From an uncultured Clostridium sp. (lineage in GTDB: Bacteria > Bacillota > Clostridia > TANB77 > CAG-508): DNA of 9,887 nt. Shown here piece by piece: positions 1-6,333 of this stretch; position 1 is the stretch's first letter, and every line of letters starts with the position of its first letter. Both the position numbers and the translations under genes were made by a program. The notes under the pieces are model-generated. The model saw nothing but the letters and a program-made list of their open reading frames with translations. It was not told the DNA's origin and did not search any database. The stretch is taken from NCBI GenBank assembly GCA_900551615.1, contig URWN01000046.1:1-9887 (forward strand), in the 5' to 3' direction.

Positions 1-19
1 AAATTTTTTCAAATTTGTC

Positions 20-88
20 TGCCAAATCTTGGGGCACTTTGTTCTTTCATTGTCATCCATATTTAAAATATGCGTCCATTAATGGACA
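20..88 (+). repeat. REP/MITE-like element, left copy (degenerate)
   Basis: Read on the plus strand this stretch has an outer hairpin-like arm pair (TGCC at 20-23 with GGCA at 33-36), a central CTTTGTTCTTTCATTGTCAT block (37-56), a 17-nt insert-like stretch and an inner perfect palindrome GTCCATTAATGGAC (74-87). The same order of parts, in opposite orientation, occurs at 211-257. An apparent minus-strand reading frame from 78 to the window edge (possible ATG at 58-60) has no Shine-Dalgarno and lies over these motifs, so I treat it as translated repeat rather than a gene. The element type is inferred from this internal symmetry; no database was searched. Confidence 0.4.
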
Positions 89-131
89 TTTTTATATAAA
101 TATTATATATAATTTTACTTACAAAAACAAT

Positions 132-155
132 AAAAAGCAGAAATTTTCTGCTTTT
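132..155 (-). terminator. Intrinsic terminator for ohyA (works in both directions)
   Basis: AAAAGCAGAA (133-142) pairs perfectly with TTCTGCTTTT (146-155) across a 3-nt loop. On the minus strand the stem is followed by TTTTTATTGTTTTT, a typical U-tract. It lies about 100 nt after the ohyA stop codon with only the repeat copy between, so it is the likely end of the ohyA transcript. The stem is symmetrical, and a T-rich stretch also follows on the plus strand. Confidence 0.75.
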
Positions 156-210
156 ATTATTAATAAAATATTTACTTAACTTCTATTTTTCTATAGTTGT
201 CAATTAGCTC

Positions 211-257
211 TGTCCCATTTGGACATAATGACCAAAAAGAACCGTCCCTTTTGGACA
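211..257 (-). repeat. REP/MITE-like element, right copy
   Basis: Two small hairpins, TGTCC/GGACA (211-215 with 221-225) and GTCC/GGAC (244-247 with 253-256), flank an ATAATGACCAAAAAGAACC block. Read on the minus strand, the order is outer hairpin, GGTTCTTTTTGGTCATTA, inner hairpin, which matches the layout of the copy at 20-88 in the opposite orientation. The element begins at the base right after the ohyA stop codon (258-260), as if it had inserted or been kept exactly at the gene end. From memory, GGGACGGTTCTTT-like repeats are common between genes in Clostridia; this is not verified here. Confidence 0.5.
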
Positions 258-2033
258 TTATATTAAATTATATCTTTTTAATAAATCTTCAACAACAGTA
301 CCTTCAACTTTTTTCAATGCTTTTTTTGCAACAAGCTCAGCAGCAAAAGGTAACTTCATCTCAGATAACTTTTTACCGTCCATCATTTTTGAAGTTGAAT
401 CAAGTAAAACACGAACATCATAGCAAGATCCAAATACTTCTGGAACTCCTCTATCTACATCTAATAATGTATAAACCGCTTCCATAGCTGTTCTTACAGA
501 ATATTCTGTTGTGAATACTGTGTCTCTAACTGTGTCCGCAAATTGTCCTAAAAATGCAAAGTTTCTGCATCCATCTGGAACAACTTTTGGTCTATCTCCT
601 GCTGTTCTTGGCATAAAGAATGCTGTTATATATGGCATCATGCATGGTACACAGTTTGCAGATTTTGTAGCTAATTCTTCTATTTGATCTTCTGGTACAC
701 CTAAATGATATAGCCACTCTTCTGTAATTTCTTTTCCTGTACATTCTCTCATTGGTTTCTTTATATAGTTTCCGGGTTTGTTTGTAAATAATCCATATAC
801 CCATACTACAAGCTGGTCTTTAGGTTGATTTTTGAAGTGTGGTTGTCTATTTATTGTCCAACTCATTAACCAGTTTGAATCTTTTACTGAAACGATTCCT
901 CCTGTTACAACTCTACCACTAAATGGATCTCTTTTACAGATTTTTTCTATATATAGTGGAATTTTATCATCTAATGTTGTAACTGTTGCAGATTCCCAGT
1001 TTGTTTTGGAAATATCTGAACAGAATTTGTCTGGATGTCCAAAGTCTTGGCTTTGTCTTGCAATTTTTCTCCATAAATCCCAGCATGCACCTTCTCCATT
1101 TTGTATAGTTAAATCTGGTGCTGTGTTTTGGTCACCAAGCATTGCTTTTTCTGTACAACTTCCATTTGTTACAAATACTAAATCATTTACTGTTAAATTG
1201 ATTGTTTCTTCTTCTCCGTTATGAATGCATATTATTTGTTTTGCTGTTTTCTTTTTACCATCAATATCAAATAATACATTTGTAACTTTTGTATCATATT
1301 GAAATTGAACTCCATGGCTTTCTAGATATTTTACCATTGGCATAATTAATGATTCATATTGATTGTATTTTGTGAATTTCAATGCTGAAAAGTCTGGTAA
1401 TCCACCAATATGATGTATAAATCTTTGAATATATAATTTCATTTCTAGTGCACTATGCCAATCTTCAAATGCAAACATAGTTCTCCAGTATAGCCAGAAG
1501 TTTGATTTAAAGAATTCATCTGTAAATACATCTGTTATTTTTTTGTCGTATAAATCTTCATCTTTTGTCATAAATAATTTTATTATTTCCATTGATGCTT
1601 TTTCAGATAGTGTAAATTTTCCATCTGTATGCGCATCTTGACCTCTTTTTACTGTTGCTCTCATTAATGAATAATTTGGATCTTTTTTGTTAAGCCAATA
1701 ATATTCATCTAATACTGATGCTCCTTCTGTTTCTAATGATGGTATTGAACGGAATAAATCCCATAAGCATTCAAAATGGTTTTCCATTTCTCTTCCACCA
1801 CGGATTATAAATCCCTTTTGTGCATCTTCAATTCCGTCACATGCTCCTCCTGGTAATTTTGCTTCTTCCAATATGTGAATGTTCTCACCTTTCATTTGTC
1901 CATCTCTTACTAAAAAACATGCTGCTGCAAGTGATGCAAGTCCTGCTCCTACTAAGTATGCTGATTTGTTGTCTACTCCCTCTGGTTTTCTAGGATGTGC
2001 AAATGCTTCATAATTTCCATTACTATAATACAT
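258..2033 (-). CDS. ohyA: Oleate hydratase (MCRA family, FAD-dependent)
   Basis: This enzyme adds water across the cis-9 double bond of oleate and related unsaturated fatty acids to give 10-hydroxy fatty acids; it needs FAD and acts in the cytoplasm or at the membrane face. The 591-residue product has the family's usual full length. The N-terminal FAD site GAGLAS is at residues 29-34. The RGGREMENHFECLWDLFRS block is at 78-96 and includes Glu82; Tyr201 lies in KLYIQRFIHH. These match the catalytic Glu82 and Tyr201 that I recall from the Staphylococcus aureus enzyme, so it should be active. The ATG at 2033 follows AAAGGAGG at a good distance. It has its own promoter (2061-2090) and lies downstream of a TetR gene and a lipase-like gene. 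OhyA is linked in other bacteria to detoxifying host unsaturated fatty acids. The family assignment is secure; the physiological role here is inferred. Confidence 0.97.
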   Translation of the reverse strand: MYYSNGNYEAFAHPRKPEGVDNKSAYLVGAGLASLAAACFLVRDGQMKGENIHILEEAKLPGGACDGIEDAQKGFIIRGGREMENHFECLWDLFRSIPSLETEGASVLDEYYWLNKKDPNYSLMRATVKRGQDAHTDGKFTLSEKASMEIIKLFMTKDEDLYDKKITDVFTDEFFKSNFWLYWRTMFAFEDWHSALEMKLYIQRFIHHIGGLPDFSALKFTKYNQYESLIMPMVKYLESHGVQFQYDTKVTNVLFDIDGKKKTAKQIICIHNGEEETINLTVNDLVFVTNGSCTEKAMLGDQNTAPDLTIQNGEGACWDLWRKIARQSQDFGHPDKFCSDISKTNWESATVTTLDDKIPLYIEKICKRDPFSGRVVTGGIVSVKDSNWLMSWTINRQPHFKNQPKDQLVVWVYGLFTNKPGNYIKKPMRECTGKEITEEWLYHLGVPEDQIEELATKSANCVPCMMPYITAFFMPRTAGDRPKVVPDGCRNFAFLGQFADTVRDTVFTTEYSVRTAMEAVYTLLDVDRGVPEVFGSCYDVRVLLDSTSKMMDGKKLSEMKLPFAAELVAKKALKKVEGTVVEDLLKRYNLI

Positions 2034-2060
2034 ATTTTATTCCTCCTTTGTTATCGAAAT

Positions 2061-2090
2061 ATTATAAAAACAATCTTTTTAAATTTTCAA
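2061..2090 (-). promoter_or_regulatory. Promoter of ohyA
   Basis: On the minus strand a -35 box TTGAAA (2085-2090) and a perfect -10 box TATAAT (2061-2066) are separated by 18 bp. The start of transcription would fall near 2054, giving a leader of about 20 nt that contains the AAAGGAGG ribosome site (2042-2049). It allows ohyA to be expressed independently of the upstream TetR gene. Confidence 0.6.
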
Positions 2091-2145
2091 TATACAAGTG
2101 TTTAAATATGTATAATTTTTATACAATTTTATATTTTTGTATAAA
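2091..2145. promoter_or_regulatory. Inverted repeats just upstream of the ohyA promoter (possible TetR operators)
   Basis: Two spaced inverted repeats abut the -35 box. TATACA (2091-2096) faces TGTATA (2109-2114) across 12 nt. TTTATACAA (2118-2126) faces TTGTATAAA (2137-2145) across 10 nt, a perfect 9-bp arm pair. Both share an ATACAA-type half-site, also present in the palindrome at 2195-2208. Since a TetR regulator gene lies directly upstream, these are candidate operators; the high AT content makes chance inverted repeats likelier, so confidence is limited. Confidence 0.35.
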
Positions 2146-2194
2146 TTTTTTTATCAATTATTTCTTAACTTTATTATATTTTATACTGCAACTT

Positions 2195-2208
2195 TACAAT
2201 ATATTGTA
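2195..2208. promoter_or_regulatory. 14-bp perfect palindrome after the TetR gene
   Basis: TACAATATATTGTA is a perfect palindrome 7 bp beyond the TetR stop codon. It shares the TACAA half-site with the repeats at 2091-2145. A TATAAT at 2173-2178 on the minus strand could make it overlap the -35 region of a second, weaker ohyA promoter. It could be a regulator binding site; as a hairpin it lacks a G+C core and would be a poor terminator. Confidence 0.3.
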
Positions 2209-2215
2209 CTAGTTT

Positions 2216-2764
2216 TTATTTTTGCATTTTCTCTAATGCTTTTTTGAAATCACCTTCAATAATATTGTTTAGTTTTTTTATTATTATTTCTGGTTCTTCC
2301 TTCATACCATCTTCTATCCATTCTTGCAAAATTCCAACAAAACCATATTTATAAAAATCGGCCATGAATTTCTTATCTTCTACTTTTATATTCATTCCTT
2401 CAGACTCTTTGTCAATAAAATCAATTAATAATTTATTTGTCTGCATATAAATAAATCTTAATAAATATTCTCTACTTATTGAGTTATATGTGTTTTTTAC
2501 AAATTCTTTGTTTTTTAATACATATTTAAAAATATACAAAAAACGTTGTTGCCATTCTTCATCTTTATTGTCAATTTCGTCTATAACTTCGTTTTTATAT
2601 ATCCATTCTAATAAGTCATATATATCTTTAAAATGATAGTAAAATGTTTGTCTGTTTACTCCACATTCGTCTGTTATATTTGATATTGTTATTTTTGATA
2701 GTTCTTTTTTTGAAAGTAATTTTTTTAAAGATACTACTAGTGCTTTTTTTGTTAATTCTGACAT
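2216..2764 (-). CDS. TetR/AcrR-family regulator, DhaS-like
   Basis: The 182-residue product is a DNA-binding regulator. An N-terminal helix-turn-helix (about residues 25-45) carries the strongly typical GVNRQTFYYHFKDIYDLLEW signature seen in DhaS-like members of the family. The remaining residues form the all-helical ligand-binding and dimer domain. The ATG at 2764 follows AAGGAG at a normal distance. It begins 30 bp after the lipase-like gene ends, so the two are probably co-transcribed, and it lies directly upstream of ohyA. By position it may control ohyA and its own operon in response to a fatty acid. The ligand is an inference: DhaS itself acts as a co-activator of dihydroxyacetone kinase genes, and no such genes are present here. 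Confidence 0.9.
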   Translation of the reverse strand: MSELTKKALVVSLKKLLSKKELSKITISNITDECGVNRQTFYYHFKDIYDLLEWIYKNEVIDEIDNKDEEWQQRFLYIFKYVLKNKEFVKNTYNSISREYLLRFIYMQTNKLLIDFIDKESEGMNIKVEDKKFMADFYKYGFVGILQEWIEDGMKEEPEIIIKKLNNIIEGDFKKALEKMQK

Positions 2765-2794
2765 ATTTACTCCTTTTTTCTTTTGGATGTTCTT

Positions 2795-3709
2795 TTACTC
2801 TTGTTTTTCAATAATCCAATTTAATATATCTTCATATACTTTTTTATTTTCTAATTCGTTTAAAATTTCATGACTCATGTTTTCATATAAATCACTGCTT
2901 ATATTTGTATAACCTAAATCTTTCAAAAATGTTTGAGCCTTATACCATGCTTTAATTGATGATATTACAGGATCATTACTTCCTGCTATAAAGTATATTG
3001 GTAGTTTCAAATTATTTTTTCTATATATTTTTGGGTTATAAATATCTATCATTAATCTGATTATATTTTCAAATCCGTTTAATGTGTAATCATATTGACA
3101 TAGTTCATCTGTATTATATTTTTCTACTATTTCTCTGTTGTTGCAAATCCAACTGTTTTTTAATTTGTCGTCTTTGTCATATCCATTGAACATTAAATTT
3201 TTGACAAATTTACTACGGTATTTTTCACCTTTAAATATTTCCATTGTTTTTACTATTGCTAGTCCTAGTTTTGCATTTATGTTTTTGCTTGGTGAACCAC
3301 ATACTATTAGTCCATCTATTTTGTTATCATATTTGGCAATGTATTTTCTTACTATCATTGAACCCATACTGTGCCCAAATAGTATGATTTTTTTACCGTT
3401 GAATTTTTCTTTTAGATATCTTGTTATTTGATATAAGTCTTCTATTACTGCTTCTGCTTCATTTTCATAAAAATATCCTATGTCTTCTTTGTTTTTTAGA
3501 CTTTTTCCATGTCCTCTATGGTCATTTATAAAGCTTGCATAACCGTTTTCTGCTAGATATTTCATAAAGTCTATATATCTTTCTTTGTGTTCGTTCATTC
3601 CGTGTGCAAGTTGCACTATTCCTTTTATTTCACCTTCTGGTTGTATTAGTAGACAGTCTATTTCTAGTTCGTCAACTTCTGATGTTATTTTTATTTCTTC
3701 TTTTTTCAT
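2795..3709 (-). CDS. Alpha/beta hydrolase, monoacylglycerol lipase / lysophospholipase-like
   Basis: This 304-residue serine hydrolase belongs to the Hydrolase_4 (monoglyceride lipase, PldB-like) group. Visible parts are the oxyanion motif HGMNEH (36-41), the DHRGHGKS block (63-70), the nucleophile elbow GHSMG with Ser114, the acid Asp246 in GSNDPV and His280 in MSHE, so the triad is complete. There is no signal peptide, so it acts in the cytoplasm. The likely substrates are monoacylglycerols or lysolipids, yielding free fatty acid. The ATG at 3709 follows GAGAGG. It is the first gene of a likely operon with the TetR gene and lies upstream of oleate hydratase, which fits a lipid-handling role. 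A TATAAT at 3763-3768 could be its -10 box, but I see no good -35. The exact substrate cannot be read from the sequence. Confidence 0.9.
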   Translation of the reverse strand: MKKEEIKITSEVDELEIDCLLIQPEGEIKGIVQLAHGMNEHKERYIDFMKYLAENGYASFINDHRGHGKSLKNKEDIGYFYENEAEAVIEDLYQITRYLKEKFNGKKIILFGHSMGSMIVRKYIAKYDNKIDGLIVCGSPSKNINAKLGLAIVKTMEIFKGEKYRSKFVKNLMFNGYDKDDKLKNSWICNNREIVEKYNTDELCQYDYTLNGFENIIRLMIDIYNPKIYRKNNLKLPIYFIAGSNDPVISSIKAWYKAQTFLKDLGYTNISSDLYENMSHEILNELENKKVYEDILNWIIEKQE

Positions 3710-3763
3710 ATATGCCCTCTCTTCTTTATTACTAACATTATTGTTGCATTATTCTAATATTAA

Positions 3764-4291
3764 TTATAAATCAAAAGTATAAAATACTTCCTTATATTCT
3801 TTTCCTAATTTGCAAATTTTCTGTTCATAAGTTGATAATTTGCCACCCCATAATTCATATATATTCCTTGCCTTTTTATTGTCTTTTAAAACTCCAATAA
3901 CATATTTTTTTGCTCCATTTTTCTTTGCCCACTTTTCAAACATTTTCTTAAAAGTACTACCTATTCCTTTTCTCTGAAAATTAGGATCAATATATAATCC
4001 AACTAAATCGGCATACTCTGAATTAAAATATTCATAGTTAGATTTAATAACTCCAAACATTATTCCAATAATTCTATCTTCGTTTTCTGCTACAAGCGCA
4101 ATTTTATCATTGCTGTTATATATGTTTTCATTAAAATGTTTTTCTTTTTCTTCTGTATTCTTTTCTTTTTCTAAAAATACCTCTTCTGGAAAAATATTTT
4201 TGTATGCATCTCTCCATACTTTGTTTACAAATTTGTACCATTTTTTGGCATCATTTTCTTCTACTTTTCTTATTTTTATTTTTTTATCCAT
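3764..4291 (-). CDS. GNAT-family N-acetyltransferase
   Basis: The 175-residue product has the GNAT fold, which moves an acetyl group from acetyl-CoA to an amine. The start IKIRKVEENDAKKWYKFVNKVWRDAYKNIFP resembles GNAT enzymes annotated as PaiA/RimI-like. Motif A is LYIDPNFQRKGIG (99-111), with the Q-R-K-G-I-G pyrophosphate loop at 106-111. Motif B is VLKDNKKARNIYELWGGKL (134-152). The ATG at 4291 follows AAGGTG. It starts 28 bp after the Nudix-HAD gene ends and is probably translated from the same message. The acceptor could be a polyamine, a small amine or a protein; the sequence does not decide. Confidence 0.9.
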   Translation of the reverse strand: MDKKIKIRKVEENDAKKWYKFVNKVWRDAYKNIFPEEVFLEKEKNTEEKEKHFNENIYNSNDKIALVAENEDRIIGIMFGVIKSNYEYFNSEYADLVGLYIDPNFQRKGIGSTFKKMFEKWAKKNGAKKYVIGVLKDNKKARNIYELWGGKLSTYEQKICKLGKEYKEVFYTFDL

Positions 4292-4319
4292 TTTATCACC
4301 TTATCATTTTAATAAAAAT

Positions 4320-5666
4320 TTAAATTAATAAATTTACTTTTTGTCTTACCTCATCTAATGTTGTAAATTGAATTGCATTTATACCAAGTTCATTTGCACT
4401 TTTAATATTATCAAAAATATCATCTATAAATATTGTTTCCTTTGCTTCTAAATTATATTTTTCTAATAGCTTTTTATAGATTTCTTTGTCAGGCTTGCAG
4501 ATGTGCAATTCATATGAATATATTCCTCCATCTACAAAATTAAAAAAATTAAATTGTGATACAAATTTATATGTATCTTCTGAAAGATTAGATAAAATAT
4601 ATATTTTGAATCCTTGTTTTTTTAATTCTTTTAAGAATTCTACTGTATCACTCTTTATTGTATGCATTTTCACCCAGTCTTTTTGTAATACTAATTTTAT
4701 TTCATTCTCTAAATCAGGATTTTCTTTTACAAGTTTTTTTATTAAATCTGTGTTGTGTCTATATATTCCTCTATCATATTCTATCCAATCATTACTTTTG
4801 AATATAATTTTGTATAATGATTTTTTTATTTTTTCGTCAAATTTAAATTTTTCTAAATATTCTAGTGGATTAAATTCCATCAGTACATTTCCTAAATCAA
4901 ATACAATATTTTTAATCATTTTTTCATCCCCTCTAACTATTTCATTAATTAAATTACTAAAATATGGTCTTTTAGGATTTTTTAGCGTTTTAAATTCCTC
5001 CATTGCATTACTTTTATGTAAAAATATTAATTTATTAAATTCAACTTCTAAATTATTTTGAATTAGGAATTTTTTATATTCTTCAAAATGTTTCTGTAAT
5101 TCTTCTTTAGTCATTTCTAACTTACCTATAGCTATAAATCCATATGCATGTCTTTTTTCATCAGGAATTTCTATATATTTTATTTCATAATTGATATCGT
5201 CTAAGTTTAAGTTTATTTCCTCTTCTAATTCTCTTTTTATAGTTTGACTTACATTAATTATTCCATTGCAAATATCTTTTTTGTCTATTCCTCCACCTGG
5301 GATTTGTAGACAATGTGGAACTGATGTTTTTTCATCCATTTCTCCTAATACTAAATAATTGTCTTTAGTTTCTAGAATTATTCCTCCCCATGGTACATTA
5401 CATTTGTATTCTTTATCCTTAATTCCAACTCTTTCGTCATACAAGTAATGTGCATAATTGGTTTTGGTTGCTATCATTTTTATTTCATTTTCGTTTTCTT
5501 CAATTTTCTCTATAGTATAATCTGGTCCATTATATAAATTAGGATTTTCTTCTACTGCTTTTTTCCAAAATATTTCTATCTTTTCTTTTATATCTTTTGA
5601 AAGTTTTGTTTCTCTTTCTTCATATTTTATAATTATTGGTTTAGTAATTTTTATAATATCGCTCAT
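4320..5666 (-). CDS. Nudix hydrolase fused to HAD-superfamily phosphatase (YihX-like)
   Basis: The 448-residue product has two enzyme halves. Residues about 1-249 carry a Nudix domain: PGGGIDKKD (123-131) and RELEEEINL (145-153) form the Nudix box, with about five extra residues between the glycines and REL, and Asn in place of the last Gly. Nudix enzymes split nucleoside-diphosphate-linked compounds. Residues 250-448 are a full HAD phosphatase: nucleophile Asp257 in VFDLGNV, Ser359 in ILSN, Lys391 in CKPD and Asp415-Asp416 in FIDD; FDLGNV is typical of YihX-type sugar phosphatases. The ATG at 5666 follows AAGGAGA. Met250 is itself preceded by a strong ribosome site, so the HAD half may also be made alone. 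Both domains together could hydrolyse a nucleotide-linked compound and then its phosphate product; that pairing is inferred. A lost stop codon, or a sequencing error joining two genes, is the main alternative. Confidence 0.9.
   Translation of the reverse strand: MSDIIKITKPIIIKYEERETKLSKDIKEKIEIFWKKAVEENPNLYNGPDYTIEKIEENENEIKMIATKTNYAHYLYDERVGIKDKEYKCNVPWGGIILETKDNYLVLGEMDEKTSVPHCLQIPGGGIDKKDICNGIINVSQTIKRELEEEINLNLDDINYEIKYIEIPDEKRHAYGFIAIGKLEMTKEELQKHFEEYKKFLIQNNLEVEFNKLIFLHKSNAMEEFKTLKNPKRPYFSNLINEIVRGDEKMIKNIVFDLGNVLMEFNPLEYLEKFKFDEKIKKSLYKIIFKSNDWIEYDRGIYRHNTDLIKKLVKENPDLENEIKLVLQKDWVKMHTIKSDTVEFLKELKKQGFKIYILSNLSEDTYKFVSQFNFFNFVDGGIYSYELHICKPDKEIYKKLLEKYNLEAKETIFIDDIFDNIKSANELGINAIQFTTLDEVRQKVNLLI
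4917..4934 (-). promoter_or_regulatory. Internal ribosome binding site and ATG at the Nudix/HAD joint
   Basis: Within the fused reading frame AGAGGGG (4928-4934) lies 8 nt before an in-frame ATG (4917-4919), the codon for Met250. The residues that follow, MIKNIVFDLGNVL, look exactly like the natural N terminus of a stand-alone HAD phosphatase. Initiation here would give a 199-residue HAD protein, a normal length for the family. Confidence 0.7.
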
Positions 5667-5690
5667 TTATATTTCTCCTTTTCTATATTT

Positions 5691-5718
5691 ATCATACCAA
5701 ATTATTTTGCAGAGTTAA
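5691..5718 (-). promoter_or_regulatory. Possible promoter of the Nudix-HAD gene
   Basis: On the minus strand a -10 box TATGAT (5691-5696) is preceded by TGG, forming an extended -10 motif, with a weak -35 box TTAACT (5713-5718) 16 bp upstream. The predicted transcript start near 5684 leaves a short leader containing AAGGAGA. It overlaps the end of the acetyltransferase gene, so read-through from upstream is also possible. Confidence 0.4.
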
Positions 5719-6272
5719 TTTATCTTTTTTATAACCTTACATGGATTACCAACCGCAATACTGTTTGATTCAATATCTTTATTTACAACACTACCTGCAC
5801 CTATTGTTACATTGTCTCCTATTGTTACCCCTGGAAGAACCACTACATTCCCACCTATCCATACATTATTTCCTACTTTTATTGGTTTTGCATATTCTAA
5901 ACCTTTATTTCTTAATTCTATATCTATTGGATGACTTGCTGTATAAAATCCGCAGTTTGGCGCAACAAATACATTATCTCCAAATTCTACTTTTGCTCCA
6001 TCTAATATGACACAATTATGGTTCATATAGAAGTTTTCTCCTACTTCAATATTATATCCATAATCACAGTTGAAATTAGATTCTACTAAAATGTTCTTTC
6101 CTGTTTTTTTAAATATTTTCTTTATCATTTTTTCTCGTAGTTCTCTTTCTGATGGTTTTATATTATTATATTCATAACATAAATCCTTTGCTTTTTTCAT
6201 TTCTTCAATTATTTCATTATCATAATTTGCATTATATAATTCTTGTTTATCTCTTTTTTCTTTTTCTGTCAT
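5715..6272 (-). CDS. Sugar O-acetyltransferase, maltose/galactoside (Maa/LacA/NodL) type
   Basis: This left-handed beta-helix enzyme transfers acetyl from acetyl-CoA to a sugar hydroxyl. The N-terminal MTEKEKRDKQELYNANYD matches the Maa-type cap domain. Hexapeptide repeats follow, with FNCDYGYNIEVGENFYMNHNCVILD (67-91), the catalytic His114 in TASHPID, and NNVWIGG...VLPGVTIGDN (135-154). I place the start at the ATG at 6272, preceded by GTGAG at 6280-6284, giving 185 residues, close to E. coli Maa (183). The frame stays open upstream to an ATG at 6314, but that one has no ribosome site and would add 14 residues unlike the family. It lies between the ABC gene and the Nudix-HAD gene. Substrate choice among maltose, galactosides or a cell-surface sugar cannot be read here. 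Confidence 0.93.
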   Translation of the reverse strand: MTEKEKRDKQELYNANYDNEIIEEMKKAKDLCYEYNNIKPSERELREKMIKKIFKKTGKNILVESNFNCDYGYNIEVGENFYMNHNCVILDGAKVEFGDNVFVAPNCGFYTASHPIDIELRNKGLEYAKPIKVGNNVWIGGNVVVLPGVTIGDNVTIGAGSVVNKDIESNSIAVGNPCKVIKKIN

Positions 6273-6304
6273 ACATTTTCTCACTTTCATATTAATTTTA
6301 AAAA

Positions 6305-6333
6305 ATAATATCATAATTATATTAATTTATCAA
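6305..6333 (-). promoter_or_regulatory. Possible promoter of the sugar acetyltransferase gene
   Basis: On the minus strand TTGATA (6328-6333) and TATTAT (6305-6310) are 17 bp apart and overlap the stop codon of the ABC gene. The transcript would start near 6298, about 25 nt before the chosen ATG at 6272 and downstream of the alternative ATG at 6314, which supports the shorter protein. Confidence 0.45.

Noticed and set aside
1..78. Possible start of a minus-strand gene leaving the window on the left.
   Set aside because: It has no ribosome site, fewer than 27 codons are visible, and the frame lies over REP-like motifs shared with 211-257.
197..487. Plus-strand open frame of 96 codons beginning in the repeat region.
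   Set aside because: It is antisense to the conserved C-terminal part of oleate hydratase, lacks a ribosome site, and its low-complexity product matches nothing I know.
832..1224. Plus-strand open frame of 130 codons.
   Set aside because: It lies wholly antisense within the oleate hydratase gene, whose frame is conserved throughout.
1997..2212. Plus-strand frame of 71 codons across the ohyA upstream gap.
   Set aside because: It covers the ohyA start, promoter and inverted repeats, has no ribosome site and encodes a Tyr/Phe/Leu-rich string typical of random AT-rich DNA.
4486..5061. Plus-strand open frame of 191 codons.
   Set aside because: Antisense shadow of the Nudix-HAD gene; the product is low complexity and has no ribosome site.
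6273..6314. Longer start of the sugar acetyltransferase at 6314.
   Set aside because: No ribosome site there, the extra 14 residues do not resemble the family, and a promoter candidate would start transcription downstream of it.
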